The notes below the pieces were generated by a model. It made no database searches, was not told where the DNA came from, and saw nothing but the letters and a program-made list of their open reading frames with translations. A stretch of DNA of 64,000 bases from Chloracidobacterium thermophilum B (lineage in GTDB: Bacteria > Acidobacteriota > Blastocatellia > Chloracidobacteriales > Chloracidobacteriaceae). Position numbers and translations under genes: made by a program. Shown here one piece after another: positions 41,660 through 50,629 of this stretch. The stretch lies in assembly GCF_000226295.1 (NCBI RefSeq), contig NC_016024.1, forward strand, positions 913,501 to 977,500, written 5' to 3'. Each line of letters opens with the position of its first letter. Positions within the stretch are counted from its first letter, which is position 1.

Positions 41660-44187
41660 AACCCGTTGTCTTCTGCACCATCGCAGCCAAAAACTACTTT
41701 GCCTGCATCCGAACGCTGGCTGATTCCCTCCGGGCGCAGCATCCCCAGGCGGATGTTGCCGCCTTGGTGGTGGACCGCGACGAACTGCCGCCCCTGGCGG
41801 CAGATGAGGTGACGCTTCAGCTTCACGGGCCGGCGGACTTTCTGCCGGAAACCCGCTTTCGCCCGATGGCTTTCAAATACGATGTCACTGAGCTGTGCAC
41901 AGCGGTCAAACCGTTTTACCTCAGCCATCTTTTCAGGCAGGGCTACCGGAAGGTGGTCTATCTTGACCCGGACATTCTCGTGCTGCGGCCGCTGGACATC
42001 GTTCTTGACGCGCTTGACCAGTCCAACATCGTCCTGACGCCCCATCTGGTCGAGCCGCTGCCGCTCGACGACAAAATCCCGACTGAAGTCAACATCCTCC
42101 AGGCCGGTGCATACAACCTGGGCTTCATCGGACTGGCAGCCGGAGCCGAAACCGAACGGATGCTGGCGTGGTGGAGCCGGCGGCTGGAAGACTTTTGCTT
42201 CAACGAAGTCAGCAAAGGGCTGTTTGTCGATCAGAAGTGGATTGATCTTGTGCCGGGGCTGTTTGACGGCGTGCAGGTGCTGCGTCATCCGGGTCTCAAC
42301 GTGGCGTACTGGAACCTGCGCGAGCGGGACATCACGCAGCAGGACGAACAGTTTTTTGCCAAAGGTGAGCCGATCCTGTTCTTTCACTTCAGCGGCTACG
42401 ATACGTCCCACCCGACCGTCATCTCCCGGCATCTGTCGCGCTACACGCTGAAAGAGTACCCGGTGGTTGCGCCGCTGTTTGAGCGTTACACGAAGCTGCT
42501 GGCAGCCAACGGCCACGCGCGCTACCGCCGGATTCCCTATGGTTTTGCGACGTTTGACAACGGCTTTCCCATCGAGCCGGCCATGCGCCGCCAGTACGCC
42601 GAAGCTCTCCGGCAGGGCCGGCAGTTTGGTGATCCTTTTGCAGCGGGTGGGCGGCGTTCCTTCTTTCAGGAAATCACCGGCATTGAGCCGGTTGAGCTGC
42701 CGATGGGTGTCAACATTGCCGGTTACTTTCGGGCCGAACTGGGCATCGGCGAGGCGGCGCGGGGGTATGTCCGCGTCATTCAGAAGCTGGGCTATGCCAC
42801 AAGCCTGTATGACTTTTCCGATACGGCTCCAAGTCGAAAGCTCGATACCACATTTGGTGAGTTTTCACGTGACAACCCCTTTGGCATCAATCTTATATGT
42901 GTCAACGCCGACCAGGTCGAGGTGTTTGCCAGCCGGGCGACGGAGGATTTCTTCCGGGACCGGTACAACATCGGTCTGTGGGCGTGGGAACTGCCGGACT
43001 TTCCTTCCGAGTGGGTGCCATGTGCGCGCCGCTTTGATGAAATCTGGACGGCCAGCCACTTCATCCGCGCCAGCCTGGAAAAAAGCCTTGAAACGCCGGT
43101 GTACACCATTCCCCACGTGGTCGAGCCGGGGGCAGTGACGCCGCGCAGCAAGTCGTATTTCGGGCTGCGTGAGGATGAGTTTTGTTTCCTCTACTCTTTT
43201 GACTTCAACAGCACGTTCGAGCGGAAAAACCCACTGGCGGCAGTGGCAGCCTTCAAGCGCGCCTTTCGCCCCGACGAGCCAGTGTGCCTCGTGCTCAAGT
43301 GCATCAACGAGCACCTGGCGCCGGAGTCTTTTGCCCGGCTCACGGCGGCCGTCCAGGGAAGCAACATCCGTATTCTGAATGGCTATCTCTCGCGGGAAGA
43401 CAAGCATGCGCTGACGCAGGCCTGTGATGCCTACATTTCGCTGCACCGCTCGGAAGGCTTCGGGCTGACGATTGCCGAAGCGATGTATTTTGGGAAGCCG
43501 GTCATTGCTACAGGCTGGTCGGGCAACATGGACTTCATGACACCGGACAACAGCTTTCCGGTCGAAGTCGCGCCGGTGGTCATTCGTGAAACCACGCACG
43601 TCTATCGCGCTGGGAACATCTGGGCGGAGCCGAACATCGAGCATGCGGCGCGGCTGATGCGGGAAGTCTATGAGCACCCGGAAGCGGCCCGCGCGCGCGG
43701 TGAGCAGGCGGCACATGACATGCGGGAATACCATTCGATAGCCGCCATCGGCCGTGTGGTGGAAGCCCGGCTGCGTGAGATTGAGCAGTGCCGCCGGGCG
43801 AAAGTCATCCAGCGCACCCTGGCCGCACGCCAGGAGACAGCGCCAGCCGCACCGGCTACCCCGCCGGTTGCCAGCCCATCGGCGGCCATGCTCAATGGCC
43901 ATCGATCAGGTCAGGGGTGGCAACTGGCACTGCGCTCGCAGCCCGAACTGGCGCGGCAGATGTTGCCGCTGCCCGGTGAGGCATACGTGGAAGATTCCAA
44001 AGTGGGCACGCTGGGGCGTCTCTCAAAGCGCCTGCTGGCGCGACTGTTCCGGTTCTACATCTTCCACCAGAACAAGCTCAATGTGCACCTTCAGGGACGG
44101 GTGATGGAGTTGACGGAGGATGTCCACCGTCTGAACGAAGCCCTGGCGGAGTTGCGCGCCCAACTCTTTCACCTGGAAAAGCACTGA
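41656..44187 (+). CDS. Two-domain glycosyltransferase (GT-A N-terminal, GT4-like C-terminal)
   Basis: An 843-residue cytoplasmic protein. Residues about 1-290 form a GT-A nucleotide-diphospho-sugar transferase domain with the DxD-type VVYLDPDILVL near 103. Residues about 350-720 form a GT-B domain with MGVNIAGYFRAELGIGEAARG at its start and the donor-site motif HRSEGFGLTIAEAMYFGKP near 597. The last 45 residues (LNVHLQGRVMELTEDVHRLNEALAEL) look like a coiled coil, perhaps for docking to partners or membrane. The order of sugars added cannot be read. Coupled by ATGA to the export ATPase; the next glycosyltransferase starts 36 bases downstream. Confidence 0.83.
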   Translation: MKPVVFCTIAAKNYFACIRTLADSLRAQHPQADVAALVVDRDELPPLAADEVTLQLHGPADFLPETRFRPMAFKYDVTELCTAVKPFYLSHLFRQGYRKVVYLDPDILVLRPLDIVLDALDQSNIVLTPHLVEPLPLDDKIPTEVNILQAGAYNLGFIGLAAGAETERMLAWWSRRLEDFCFNEVSKGLFVDQKWIDLVPGLFDGVQVLRHPGLNVAYWNLRERDITQQDEQFFAKGEPILFFHFSGYDTSHPTVISRHLSRYTLKEYPVVAPLFERYTKLLAANGHARYRRIPYGFATFDNGFPIEPAMRRQYAEALRQGRQFGDPFAAGGRRSFFQEITGIEPVELPMGVNIAGYFRAELGIGEAARGYVRVIQKLGYATSLYDFSDTAPSRKLDTTFGEFSRDNPFGINLICVNADQVEVFASRATEDFFRDRYNIGLWAWELPDFPSEWVPCARRFDEIWTASHFIRASLEKSLETPVYTIPHVVEPGAVTPRSKSYFGLREDEFCFLYSFDFNSTFERKNPLAAVAAFKRAFRPDEPVCLVLKCINEHLAPESFARLTAAVQGSNIRILNGYLSREDKHALTQACDAYISLHRSEGFGLTIAEAMYFGKPVIATGWSGNMDFMTPDNSFPVEVAPVVIRETTHVYRAGNIWAEPNIEHAARLMREVYEHPEAARARGEQAAHDMREYHSIAAIGRVVEARLREIEQCRRAKVIQRTLAARQETAPAAPATPPVASPSAAMLNGHRSGQGWQLALRSQPELARQMLPLPGEAYVEDSKVGTLGRLSKRLLARLFRFYIFHQNKLNVHLQGRVMELTEDVHRLNEALAELRAQLFHLEKH

Positions 44188-44223
44188 AGGGAAACGTCCT
44201 GAACTGCGCCGGACGGGAAGGCT

Positions 44224-46119
44224 GTGAAGTCACTGCTCGATTACTACCGTCGCCATCCTCATCGGATTCGGCAGGCTGTGCAGACGGCACGCCGCCTCTG
44301 GCAGACCGAAGGCGCAGGGGGCGTGTGGCGGCACATCCAGATGCGCCTTGCCGAAGAAGCACACACTGCGCCGCCGCGTTGCCCGTACCACAGGTGGGTG
44401 GCGCGCTACGACCGCCTGACCGATGTTGACCGACGGCGCATCCGGGAACGTCTTGCCCGGCTGACCCATCGCCCGCTGTTTTCAATCCTCATGCCGGTGT
44501 GTGATCCTGAACCGCGATGGTTGCAGGCCGCGCTGGATTCCGTCACCCGTCAACTGTATCCGCACTGGCAGCTTTGCATTGCCGATGACGCCTCGACCCG
44601 CCCTGAAGTACACCGGTGTCTGGCCGAAGCGGCCCGGGCGGATGACCGCGTACGTGTCGTCTATCGTCCAACGCGCGGCCACATTGCCGCCGCTTCCAAC
44701 AGCGCCCTGGAACTCGCTACCGGCGATTTCATCACCTTTCTCGACCACGACGACGTACTGGCCGAGCACGCGCTGGCCTGCCTGGCCGTGGCCCTTGATG
44801 AACAGCCTGAAACCGATGTGATCTACACGGATGAAGACCAGATCGACATGCGGGGGCAGCGCTTTGCCCCACACTTCAAGCCCGGCTGGAGTCCAGAGCT
44901 GTTACGCGGCTGCCACTACCTTTCCCATCTGACTGTCTATCGTGCAACGAAAGTGCGCGAAGTCGGCGGCTTTCGACCGGGCCTGGACGGCGCGCAGGAT
45001 TATGACCTGTGTCTGCGCATCACGGCGCAGACCGAGCCGGCGCGGATTCGGCATCTGCCGCACGTGCTCTACCACTGGCGGGTGACGGCCGGTTCCACGG
45101 CCGGGCGGCACGAAGCCAAACCTTACGCCATGGCGGCCGGAGAGCGGGCGCTGGCCGAACATCTCGCCCAGGTCGCGCCGGGGGCGGAAGTGACCCGGAC
45201 GCCGACCGGACGCTATCGGATACGTTATCCGTTACCAGCACCACTGCCGCGTGTCAGCATTCTGATGGGCACGCGCGACCAGGCGGAACTGACCCGTACG
45301 GCACTTGACGGAGTGCTGAACGCTACGGATTACGCGAATCTCGAAGTCGTCCTTGTGGACAACGGCAGCCGCGAAGCTGAAACACTGGCGCTGTTTGAAA
45401 CGCTGCGGCATGACGCGCGGGTACGCATCGTGCGCTATGACGCGCCGTTCAACTTTTCGGCCATCAACAACCTGGCCGCGCGTCATGCCACTGGAGACGT
45501 ACTCGTGCTGCTCAACAACGATGTGCAGGTCATCCACGCGGACTGGCTGCGGGAAATGGTCTCGCACGTCGTGCGCCCGGAGGTTGGCATCGTCGGTGCG
45601 AGGTTGCTGTACCCGGACGACACGATTCAGCACGTGGGCGTCGTGCTGGGAATTCGCGGCGTGGCCGGACACGTTCACCAGGGCGAGCCACGGACGGCAC
45701 GCAGCATCCCTTCCAATGTCCAACGGCTGTGGAATGAGGTTGTACGGGAAGTTTCAGCAGTGACGGCTGCCTGTCTGGCCATCCGCCGGACGGTGTTTGA
45801 AGCCGTTGGCGGCCTCGATGCCGAACACCTGCCGGTAGCCTTCAACGACGTGGATTTGTGCCTGCGGGTGCAGGAACAGGGCTACCGCGTGCTGGTGACG
45901 CCGCATGCCGAACTCTACCATCTGGAATCGGCCTCGCGTGGTTCCGACCAGCGCCCGGAGCGGCGCGCCGCCTTTCAACGGGAGTGCGAGTACATGCTGG
46001 CGCGGTGGGGGGCGCGGCTGGCCGATGACCCGTACTACAATCCAAACCTGACCCTGGAACGTCTGGACGCCTCACCCGCCCGTCCACGCCGACCCTATTT
46101 CTTTCGGGAGTCATCCTAG
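44224..46119 (+). CDS. Tandem GT2-family glycosyltransferase
   Basis: A 631-residue protein with two GT2 (GT-A fold) domains. The first starts at FSILMPVCDPE near residue 86, has the metal-binding FLDHDDVL near 175 and the acceptor-side DYDLCLR. The second starts at VSILMGTRDQAEL near 343, has LLNNDVQVI near 433 and FNDVDLCLRVQ near 541. The first 80 residues are basic and helical. Such bifunctional enzymes build surface polysaccharide or glycoprotein chains. The start is GTG 44224. The HAD-family gene begins 2 bases after its stop, so it sits in the middle of the polysaccharide operon. Confidence 0.85.
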   Translation: MKSLLDYYRRHPHRIRQAVQTARRLWQTEGAGGVWRHIQMRLAEEAHTAPPRCPYHRWVARYDRLTDVDRRRIRERLARLTHRPLFSILMPVCDPEPRWLQAALDSVTRQLYPHWQLCIADDASTRPEVHRCLAEAARADDRVRVVYRPTRGHIAAASNSALELATGDFITFLDHDDVLAEHALACLAVALDEQPETDVIYTDEDQIDMRGQRFAPHFKPGWSPELLRGCHYLSHLTVYRATKVREVGGFRPGLDGAQDYDLCLRITAQTEPARIRHLPHVLYHWRVTAGSTAGRHEAKPYAMAAGERALAEHLAQVAPGAEVTRTPTGRYRIRYPLPAPLPRVSILMGTRDQAELTRTALDGVLNATDYANLEVVLVDNGSREAETLALFETLRHDARVRIVRYDAPFNFSAINNLAARHATGDVLVLLNNDVQVIHADWLREMVSHVVRPEVGIVGARLLYPDDTIQHVGVVLGIRGVAGHVHQGEPRTARSIPSNVQRLWNEVVREVSAVTAACLAIRRTVFEAVGGLDAEHLPVAFNDVDLCLRVQEQGYRVLVTPHAELYHLESASRGSDQRPERRAAFQRECEYMLARWGARLADDPYYNPNLTLERLDASPARPRRPYFFRESS

Positions 46120-46121
46120 CC

Positions 46122-46745
46122 ATGCCGCTCCGGGCGGTGGTGTTCGATTACGGCAAGGTGCTTTGTCAGCCGCAGCCGCCGGCCGTTCGGGAAGCTCTGG
46201 CGACGCGGTTGGGTGCGCCACGGGAAGCCTTTGAAGCTGCCTATGCGCGGTTTCGGCCCGAATATGATCGCGGCACGCTTGATGATGTGGCCTACTGGCA
46301 GGCCGTAGCACAGGCTTGCGGACGGACGCTCGATGCCAAGACGGCGCAGTGGCTGGCCGATGTTGACGCGCGTGGCTGGTCATATCCCAACCTGCCGCTT
46401 GTGAACTGGGCCGGGCAGGTGCGGCAGGCTGGCTTCCAGACAGCGATTCTCTCCAACATGCAGCGCAGTTTGCGGCAACGGCTGGCCGAGTTGTGTCCCT
46501 GGCTGCCGGAAGTGGATGCTGCGGTTTTTTCAAGCGACATTGGCTTCGTCAAGCCGGAGCCGGAAATCTACTGCCAGGTGGTGGAACTGTTGGCCGTTGC
46601 GCCGCAGGAGGCGCTGTTCATTGACGACGTGGAAGCGAATGTTGCTGGGGCGCGGCAGGTGGGACTGTCTGCGTTGCGGTTCACCGATGTTCCAACGCTG
46701 CGGCAGGCGTTGACCGCGTTTCCCGAACTACCGCCAATCCTGTGA
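46122..46745 (+). CDS. HAD-superfamily hydrolase, subfamily IA
   Basis: A 207-residue HAD protein. Motif I reads VFDYGKVL: the nucleophile Asp8 is present but the second Asp of DxD is Gly, as in other FDFGGVL-type members such as the YihX group, which still act on small phosphates. Motif II is the Ser of AILSNMQ, motif III the Lys of SSDIGFVKPEPEIY, and motif IV LFIDDVEANV. It is two bases downstream of the GT2 gene. A sugar-phosphate substrate is plausible from context. Substrate unproven. Confidence 0.85.
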   Translation: MPLRAVVFDYGKVLCQPQPPAVREALATRLGAPREAFEAAYARFRPEYDRGTLDDVAYWQAVAQACGRTLDAKTAQWLADVDARGWSYPNLPLVNWAGQVRQAGFQTAILSNMQRSLRQRLAELCPWLPEVDAAVFSSDIGFVKPEPEIYCQVVELLAVAPQEALFIDDVEANVAGARQVGLSALRFTDVPTLRQALTAFPELPPIL

Positions 46746-46761
46746 ATGGTTCGCCGTGGGT

Positions 46762-48738
46762 ATGAACTTCAACTTGAGTCCACTGGATGAGCCGGACATG
46801 ACTTCCCGCCGCGTCTGGCAGCAGCGTGCCGTGCTGGCTGTCCTGCTTGGCGTATTGGCCGGGCTGACCTGGCGCAAGTGGGGCGATCCGGTGGTGGACT
46901 TTGGCTGCGAGTTGTATGTGCCGTGGCAAATCACGCAGGGAAAGCACCTCTACCGGGATATGGTCTGGTTGGGTGGGCCGCTGGCGCAGTACGGCAACGC
47001 GCTGGCCTTTGCCGTGTTCGGCGTTTCCCTGACAACGCTCATCTGGGTCAATCTGGTGCTGCTGGCCCTGTTGACGGAACTCATCCGGGGCTATTTCGCC
47101 CGCTGTGTCTCGCCGTTGGCCGGGCTGGTGGCCGGGCTGCTGTTTCTGAGCCTGTTTGCCTTCGGGCAGTATGGCCCGCTGGCCAACTACAACTACCTGA
47201 CACCATACCGCCACGAGCCGGTTCGCGGCGTGTTGTTGGCGGTTGGTGCGCTGTGCGCCGCGACCCATGCCTGGCAACTCCGGGCAGAAAATGGTACGCC
47301 TGCTGCCCGGCGCATGGGTTGGTGGCTGGGTCTGAGCGGGCTGCTTTTTGGCGGCGTCTGCCTGACGAAGCTTGAAATTACCCTGGCCGCAGGGCTGGCG
47401 TTGCTGGCCGGCTTTGTTGTCGGGATGGCGCGGCTTGGCATTCGTGGTCAATTCCTGTGGAAGCTGTCGGGCTGGTTTTTGGGTGGCACGCTGGTGCTGC
47501 CGGTGGGGTTTGTGGCCTACCTTGCGCTGCACATGCCGCTCACGCTGGCCCTGCGCGGTGCGCTGGGCAACCTGGCGACGGTTCTGACCGCCAACCCGGC
47601 GCAACAGGCATTCTACCGGCAGGTGCTTGGCCTCGATACCTGGGCGCAGCACGTCACCGACATCACGACCGGCTGTGGCTTTGTCAGCCTGGCCGGTCTG
47701 GTGGTGCTGGCCGGGGAAAGGTGGCTGCCGCACCGGTGGCATCGGGCGGGTGCGTTGGTCGGCGCATTATCAAGCGGCTGGCTGGCTTATCGTTTCGTGC
47801 CGTGGGAGCGATTTGCCAAGCCTTTTCCGGTGCTTCTGGCGCTGACGGCCGTGGGACTCATCTATGCCGTGCGGCAGGAAACCGACCGTGACCGTCTCGG
47901 CCGGCGCTGGCTGCCGCTGCTGATGTGGAATCTGCTGGCGCTGGTGCTCATCGGGCGACTCGGACTGGCAGCGCGCCTGTATCACTACGGCTTCGTCCTC
48001 GCCTTTCCGGCTTTTCTGTTGCTGGCGCTCATGGTGCTGTTCGTCCTGCCGGCTGTGTTGCGCGGGCAGCCGTCCGGCACGGGTAGGCTGACAAGTGGTG
48101 TGGCAGCCGGTTTTTTGCTCGTTTGCGTGACGGCACACCTTCAGTTTGCCTTCTATCACTATGAGAAAAAAACACAGCCGGTAGGTTTGGGCGGCGATCA
48201 TCTGCTGGCCTACGGCCCGCGTTGGACGCGCGTGGGACGAGTGCTGGCCGAAACAATAGCCGGCTTGGACCAATCACTGCCGCCGGAAGCGACGCTGCTG
48301 GTGCTGCCGGAGGGCATTACCCTCAACTACTGGCTGCGGCGCACCTGTCCAACCTCCTTTCTGGTTTTCGACCCGTACTATCTGTCCGCCGGAGGAGGAG
48401 AAGCCGCCGTTGTGGCGGAACTCGAACGCCACCCGCCGGATGTTATTGCGTTGATTCGGACTGACATGCGGGAGTATGGTGTCGGCTGGTTCGGTGAAGA
48501 CCCAAATTACGGACGCCAGGTCATGGTTTGGGTGCTCCAGCGCTACGAAGTTGCGCAAGTGTTTGGTAAATGGGAAGATTTTGGCGTCGTGCTGTTCCGG
48601 CGGCGGGCGGCTGATCCCCCACCCGTGCCAATGATGGGTTCTCCGGCGGTGTCACCAGGGCAGGTCAATCATTATGAGTCACCCCACAAACGATTCTGTC
48701 GCGCCAGAGCTGTTTGCCGCGGTCTTTCAAAGTCTTGA
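46762..48738 (+). CDS. Polytopic membrane protein, GT39/PMT-like glycosyltransferase family
   Basis: About 658 residues with roughly 11-12 hydrophobic helices and a soluble C-terminal domain. The first periplasmic loop has DFGCELYVPWQITQGKHLYRDMVWLGGPL, of the type found in GT-C enzymes (DFG/E and GPL elements) that use polyprenyl-phosphate sugars. ATG 46762 or the GTG two codons earlier (46756) could be the start. The C-terminus overlaps the following sensor kinase gene by 65 bases in another frame, and the last 30 residues have no hydrophobic or conserved look. Its position suggests transfer of a sugar on the periplasmic face. Donor and acceptor unknown. Confidence 0.72.
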   Translation: MNFNLSPLDEPDMTSRRVWQQRAVLAVLLGVLAGLTWRKWGDPVVDFGCELYVPWQITQGKHLYRDMVWLGGPLAQYGNALAFAVFGVSLTTLIWVNLVLLALLTELIRGYFARCVSPLAGLVAGLLFLSLFAFGQYGPLANYNYLTPYRHEPVRGVLLAVGALCAATHAWQLRAENGTPAARRMGWWLGLSGLLFGGVCLTKLEITLAAGLALLAGFVVGMARLGIRGQFLWKLSGWFLGGTLVLPVGFVAYLALHMPLTLALRGALGNLATVLTANPAQQAFYRQVLGLDTWAQHVTDITTGCGFVSLAGLVVLAGERWLPHRWHRAGALVGALSSGWLAYRFVPWERFAKPFPVLLALTAVGLIYAVRQETDRDRLGRRWLPLLMWNLLALVLIGRLGLAARLYHYGFVLAFPAFLLLALMVLFVLPAVLRGQPSGTGRLTSGVAAGFLLVCVTAHLQFAFYHYEKKTQPVGLGGDHLLAYGPRWTRVGRVLAETIAGLDQSLPPEATLLVLPEGITLNYWLRRTCPTSFLVFDPYYLSAGGGEAAVVAELERHPPDVIALIRTDMREYGVGWFGEDPNYGRQVMVWVLQRYEVAQVFGKWEDFGVVLFRRRAADPPPVPMMGSPAVSPGQVNHYESPHKRFCRARAVCRGLSKS

Positions 48739-50629
48739 CATCCCCATCGTTGTTGTGGACTACGCCACCCGCCGCGTTGTCGCCGTCAACCAGGCCTTTA
48801 CCAACGAATCCGGCTACACTGCTGAACAACTCATCGGGCGGGAAACCAGGGAGCTTTCCCTGTTTCCTTCGGAAGCGGCCCGCGACCAACTCTACGCAAA
48901 ACTGGCCGAGCAGAAGCAACTGACCACAACCGTGGTGAGGCAGGCCCCGGATGGCAATGTGGCTGAACTGACCCTGTGCCTGTCGCTGGCCGAGGTTGGC
49001 GGCCGGCGCTACATGGTCATTTACACCAAGTTCATGAACACCCTGCTGGACGAGACGCATCAGGTGGAGCAGCGCCTGCGGGATGTCCTGGCGGTGGTGC
49101 CGGGCGTGATTTACCAGTACCGCTACGATGCTGCCGGGAAAGGACGCTTTACCTACCTGAGCAACAAGACGGAAGCCCTGTGGGGGATCACAGCCAAGGA
49201 CATCGTGATGCATGAAGGCTGTTTCTGGGAGCACGTGCCGTACGAACATCGGCGCGAGGCCCGGGACAGCTTCGCAGCGGCAGCCGCCAACCGCAGCCCG
49301 TGGGAGTGGAAGTTTCCGCTCCGCCACGTGCGCACGGGTGAAGAACACTGGTTTTACTGCATTGCTTTTCCGAAGATGCTGCCTGACGGCGGTACGCTGT
49401 GGACGGGTTTTGTTTCTGACATCACCCAACTGCACCGCCTGCAGGAAGCGCAGCAGGCTGCCCAGACGCTGCTCCAGGAAGAGCGCCTCCAGAAAAACAA
49501 ACTGGAGTCACTGGGGACGCTGGCCGGCGGCATTGCCCACGATGTCAACAACCTGCTGGCCGTGCTCACCGGCAATCTGGGACTCATCAAACGGGATACG
49601 TCCCTGGGAGAGGAGAGCCAGCGCCGGCTGGAATCCATCGAGCGCGCTACGGAACGCGCCAAATTGCTTGCCAAACAGCTTCTGACCTTTGCCAAGGGCG
49701 GCGACCCGGTTCTGGAAAATGTCTCGCCGGAAGTGTTCGTCGTCGAACCCATGCAGTGTATCTTGGAAGGCCGCGGCGTGGATGTCACCTTCCATCTCGC
49801 TACACCCCTGTGGCGTGTGCGGGCGGATGTCGGCCAACTGAGTCAGGTGTTTCAGAACCTGGCCACCAATGCGGCGGATGCCATGCCGGAGGGCGGGCAG
49901 GTGCGGGTGCATCTTCAGAACCGCACTCTGGCGGGACAGGATGTGCCGGGCCTGGCGGCGGGTGATTATGTACACATCAGCGTCACCGACACCGGCTCCG
50001 GGATTGCACCGGAACATCTGTCACGGGTTTTTGATCCCTACTTTACGACCAAAGCCGAGGGCTATGGTCTGGGGCTGGCGATTGTCTATAGCGTGATTTC
50101 CAAACACGGCGGCCACATTTCCGTGACTTCAACCTTGGGCGTCGGGACGCGCTTCGATATCTATCTGCCGGCCAGGAAGACCATGGAAGTCACGCTTGAA
50201 TCGGCGGCGCTGACCGGGGATGAAGCTGACCGGATTGCCAACCGCCGCCTGCTGGTGATGGATGACGATGAGTTGGTTCGGGAAATGCTCGGCACGGCGC
50301 TGGAAACCTTTGGCTATAGTGTGGTGGCCTGTCGGGCAGGTGAGGAAGCCATTGAACGCTACCAGGCTGCTCTGGCGACTGGTTGCCCGTTTCTGGGGGT
50401 GATTCTCGACCTGCACATCAACCGTGGAATGGGAGGGCGGGAAACGCTGGAGCGGTTGCGGCAGCTTGATCCGCAGGTGACGGCCATTGTCTGTAGTGGC
50501 TATCACGACGACAGCATCATGGCGAACTACCGGGCCTATGGCTTCGCGGCCAAGTTGCCCAAGCCATTCGACATAGATGCCCTAGGCGCCATTCTCAGCC
50601 GGCTGTTTCCTGATTCACCCAAACCATGA
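48674..50629 (+). CDS. Hybrid histidine kinase with two PAS domains and C-terminal receiver
   Basis: A 651-residue cytosolic sensor without TM helices. PAS1 about residues 10-120 (DIPIVVVDYATRRVVAVNQAF), PAS2 about 135-265 with a PAC-like GFVSDITQLHRL. HisKA phospho-acceptor GGIAHDVNNLLAVL near 285, N-box FQNLATNAADAMPEGG, G1 DTGSGIAPEH, F-box FDPYFTTK, and G2 GYGLGLAIV. A receiver follows (VMDDDELVREML, phospho-Asp in VILDLHINRG near 578, Lys in AKLPKPFD). No output domain, so the phosphate must pass to an Hpt or another regulator elsewhere. It overlaps the upstream membrane-protein gene by 65 bases and the downstream oxidase gene by ATGA. Confidence 0.9.
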   Translation: MSHPTNDSVAPELFAAVFQSLDIPIVVVDYATRRVVAVNQAFTNESGYTAEQLIGRETRELSLFPSEAARDQLYAKLAEQKQLTTTVVRQAPDGNVAELTLCLSLAEVGGRRYMVIYTKFMNTLLDETHQVEQRLRDVLAVVPGVIYQYRYDAAGKGRFTYLSNKTEALWGITAKDIVMHEGCFWEHVPYEHRREARDSFAAAAANRSPWEWKFPLRHVRTGEEHWFYCIAFPKMLPDGGTLWTGFVSDITQLHRLQEAQQAAQTLLQEERLQKNKLESLGTLAGGIAHDVNNLLAVLTGNLGLIKRDTSLGEESQRRLESIERATERAKLLAKQLLTFAKGGDPVLENVSPEVFVVEPMQCILEGRGVDVTFHLATPLWRVRADVGQLSQVFQNLATNAADAMPEGGQVRVHLQNRTLAGQDVPGLAAGDYVHISVTDTGSGIAPEHLSRVFDPYFTTKAEGYGLGLAIVYSVISKHGGHISVTSTLGVGTRFDIYLPARKTMEVTLESAALTGDEADRIANRRLLVMDDDELVREMLGTALETFGYSVVACRAGEEAIERYQAALATGCPFLGVILDLHINRGMGGRETLERLRQLDPQVTAIVCSGYHDDSIMANYRAYGFAAKLPKPFDIDALGAILSRLFPDSPKP

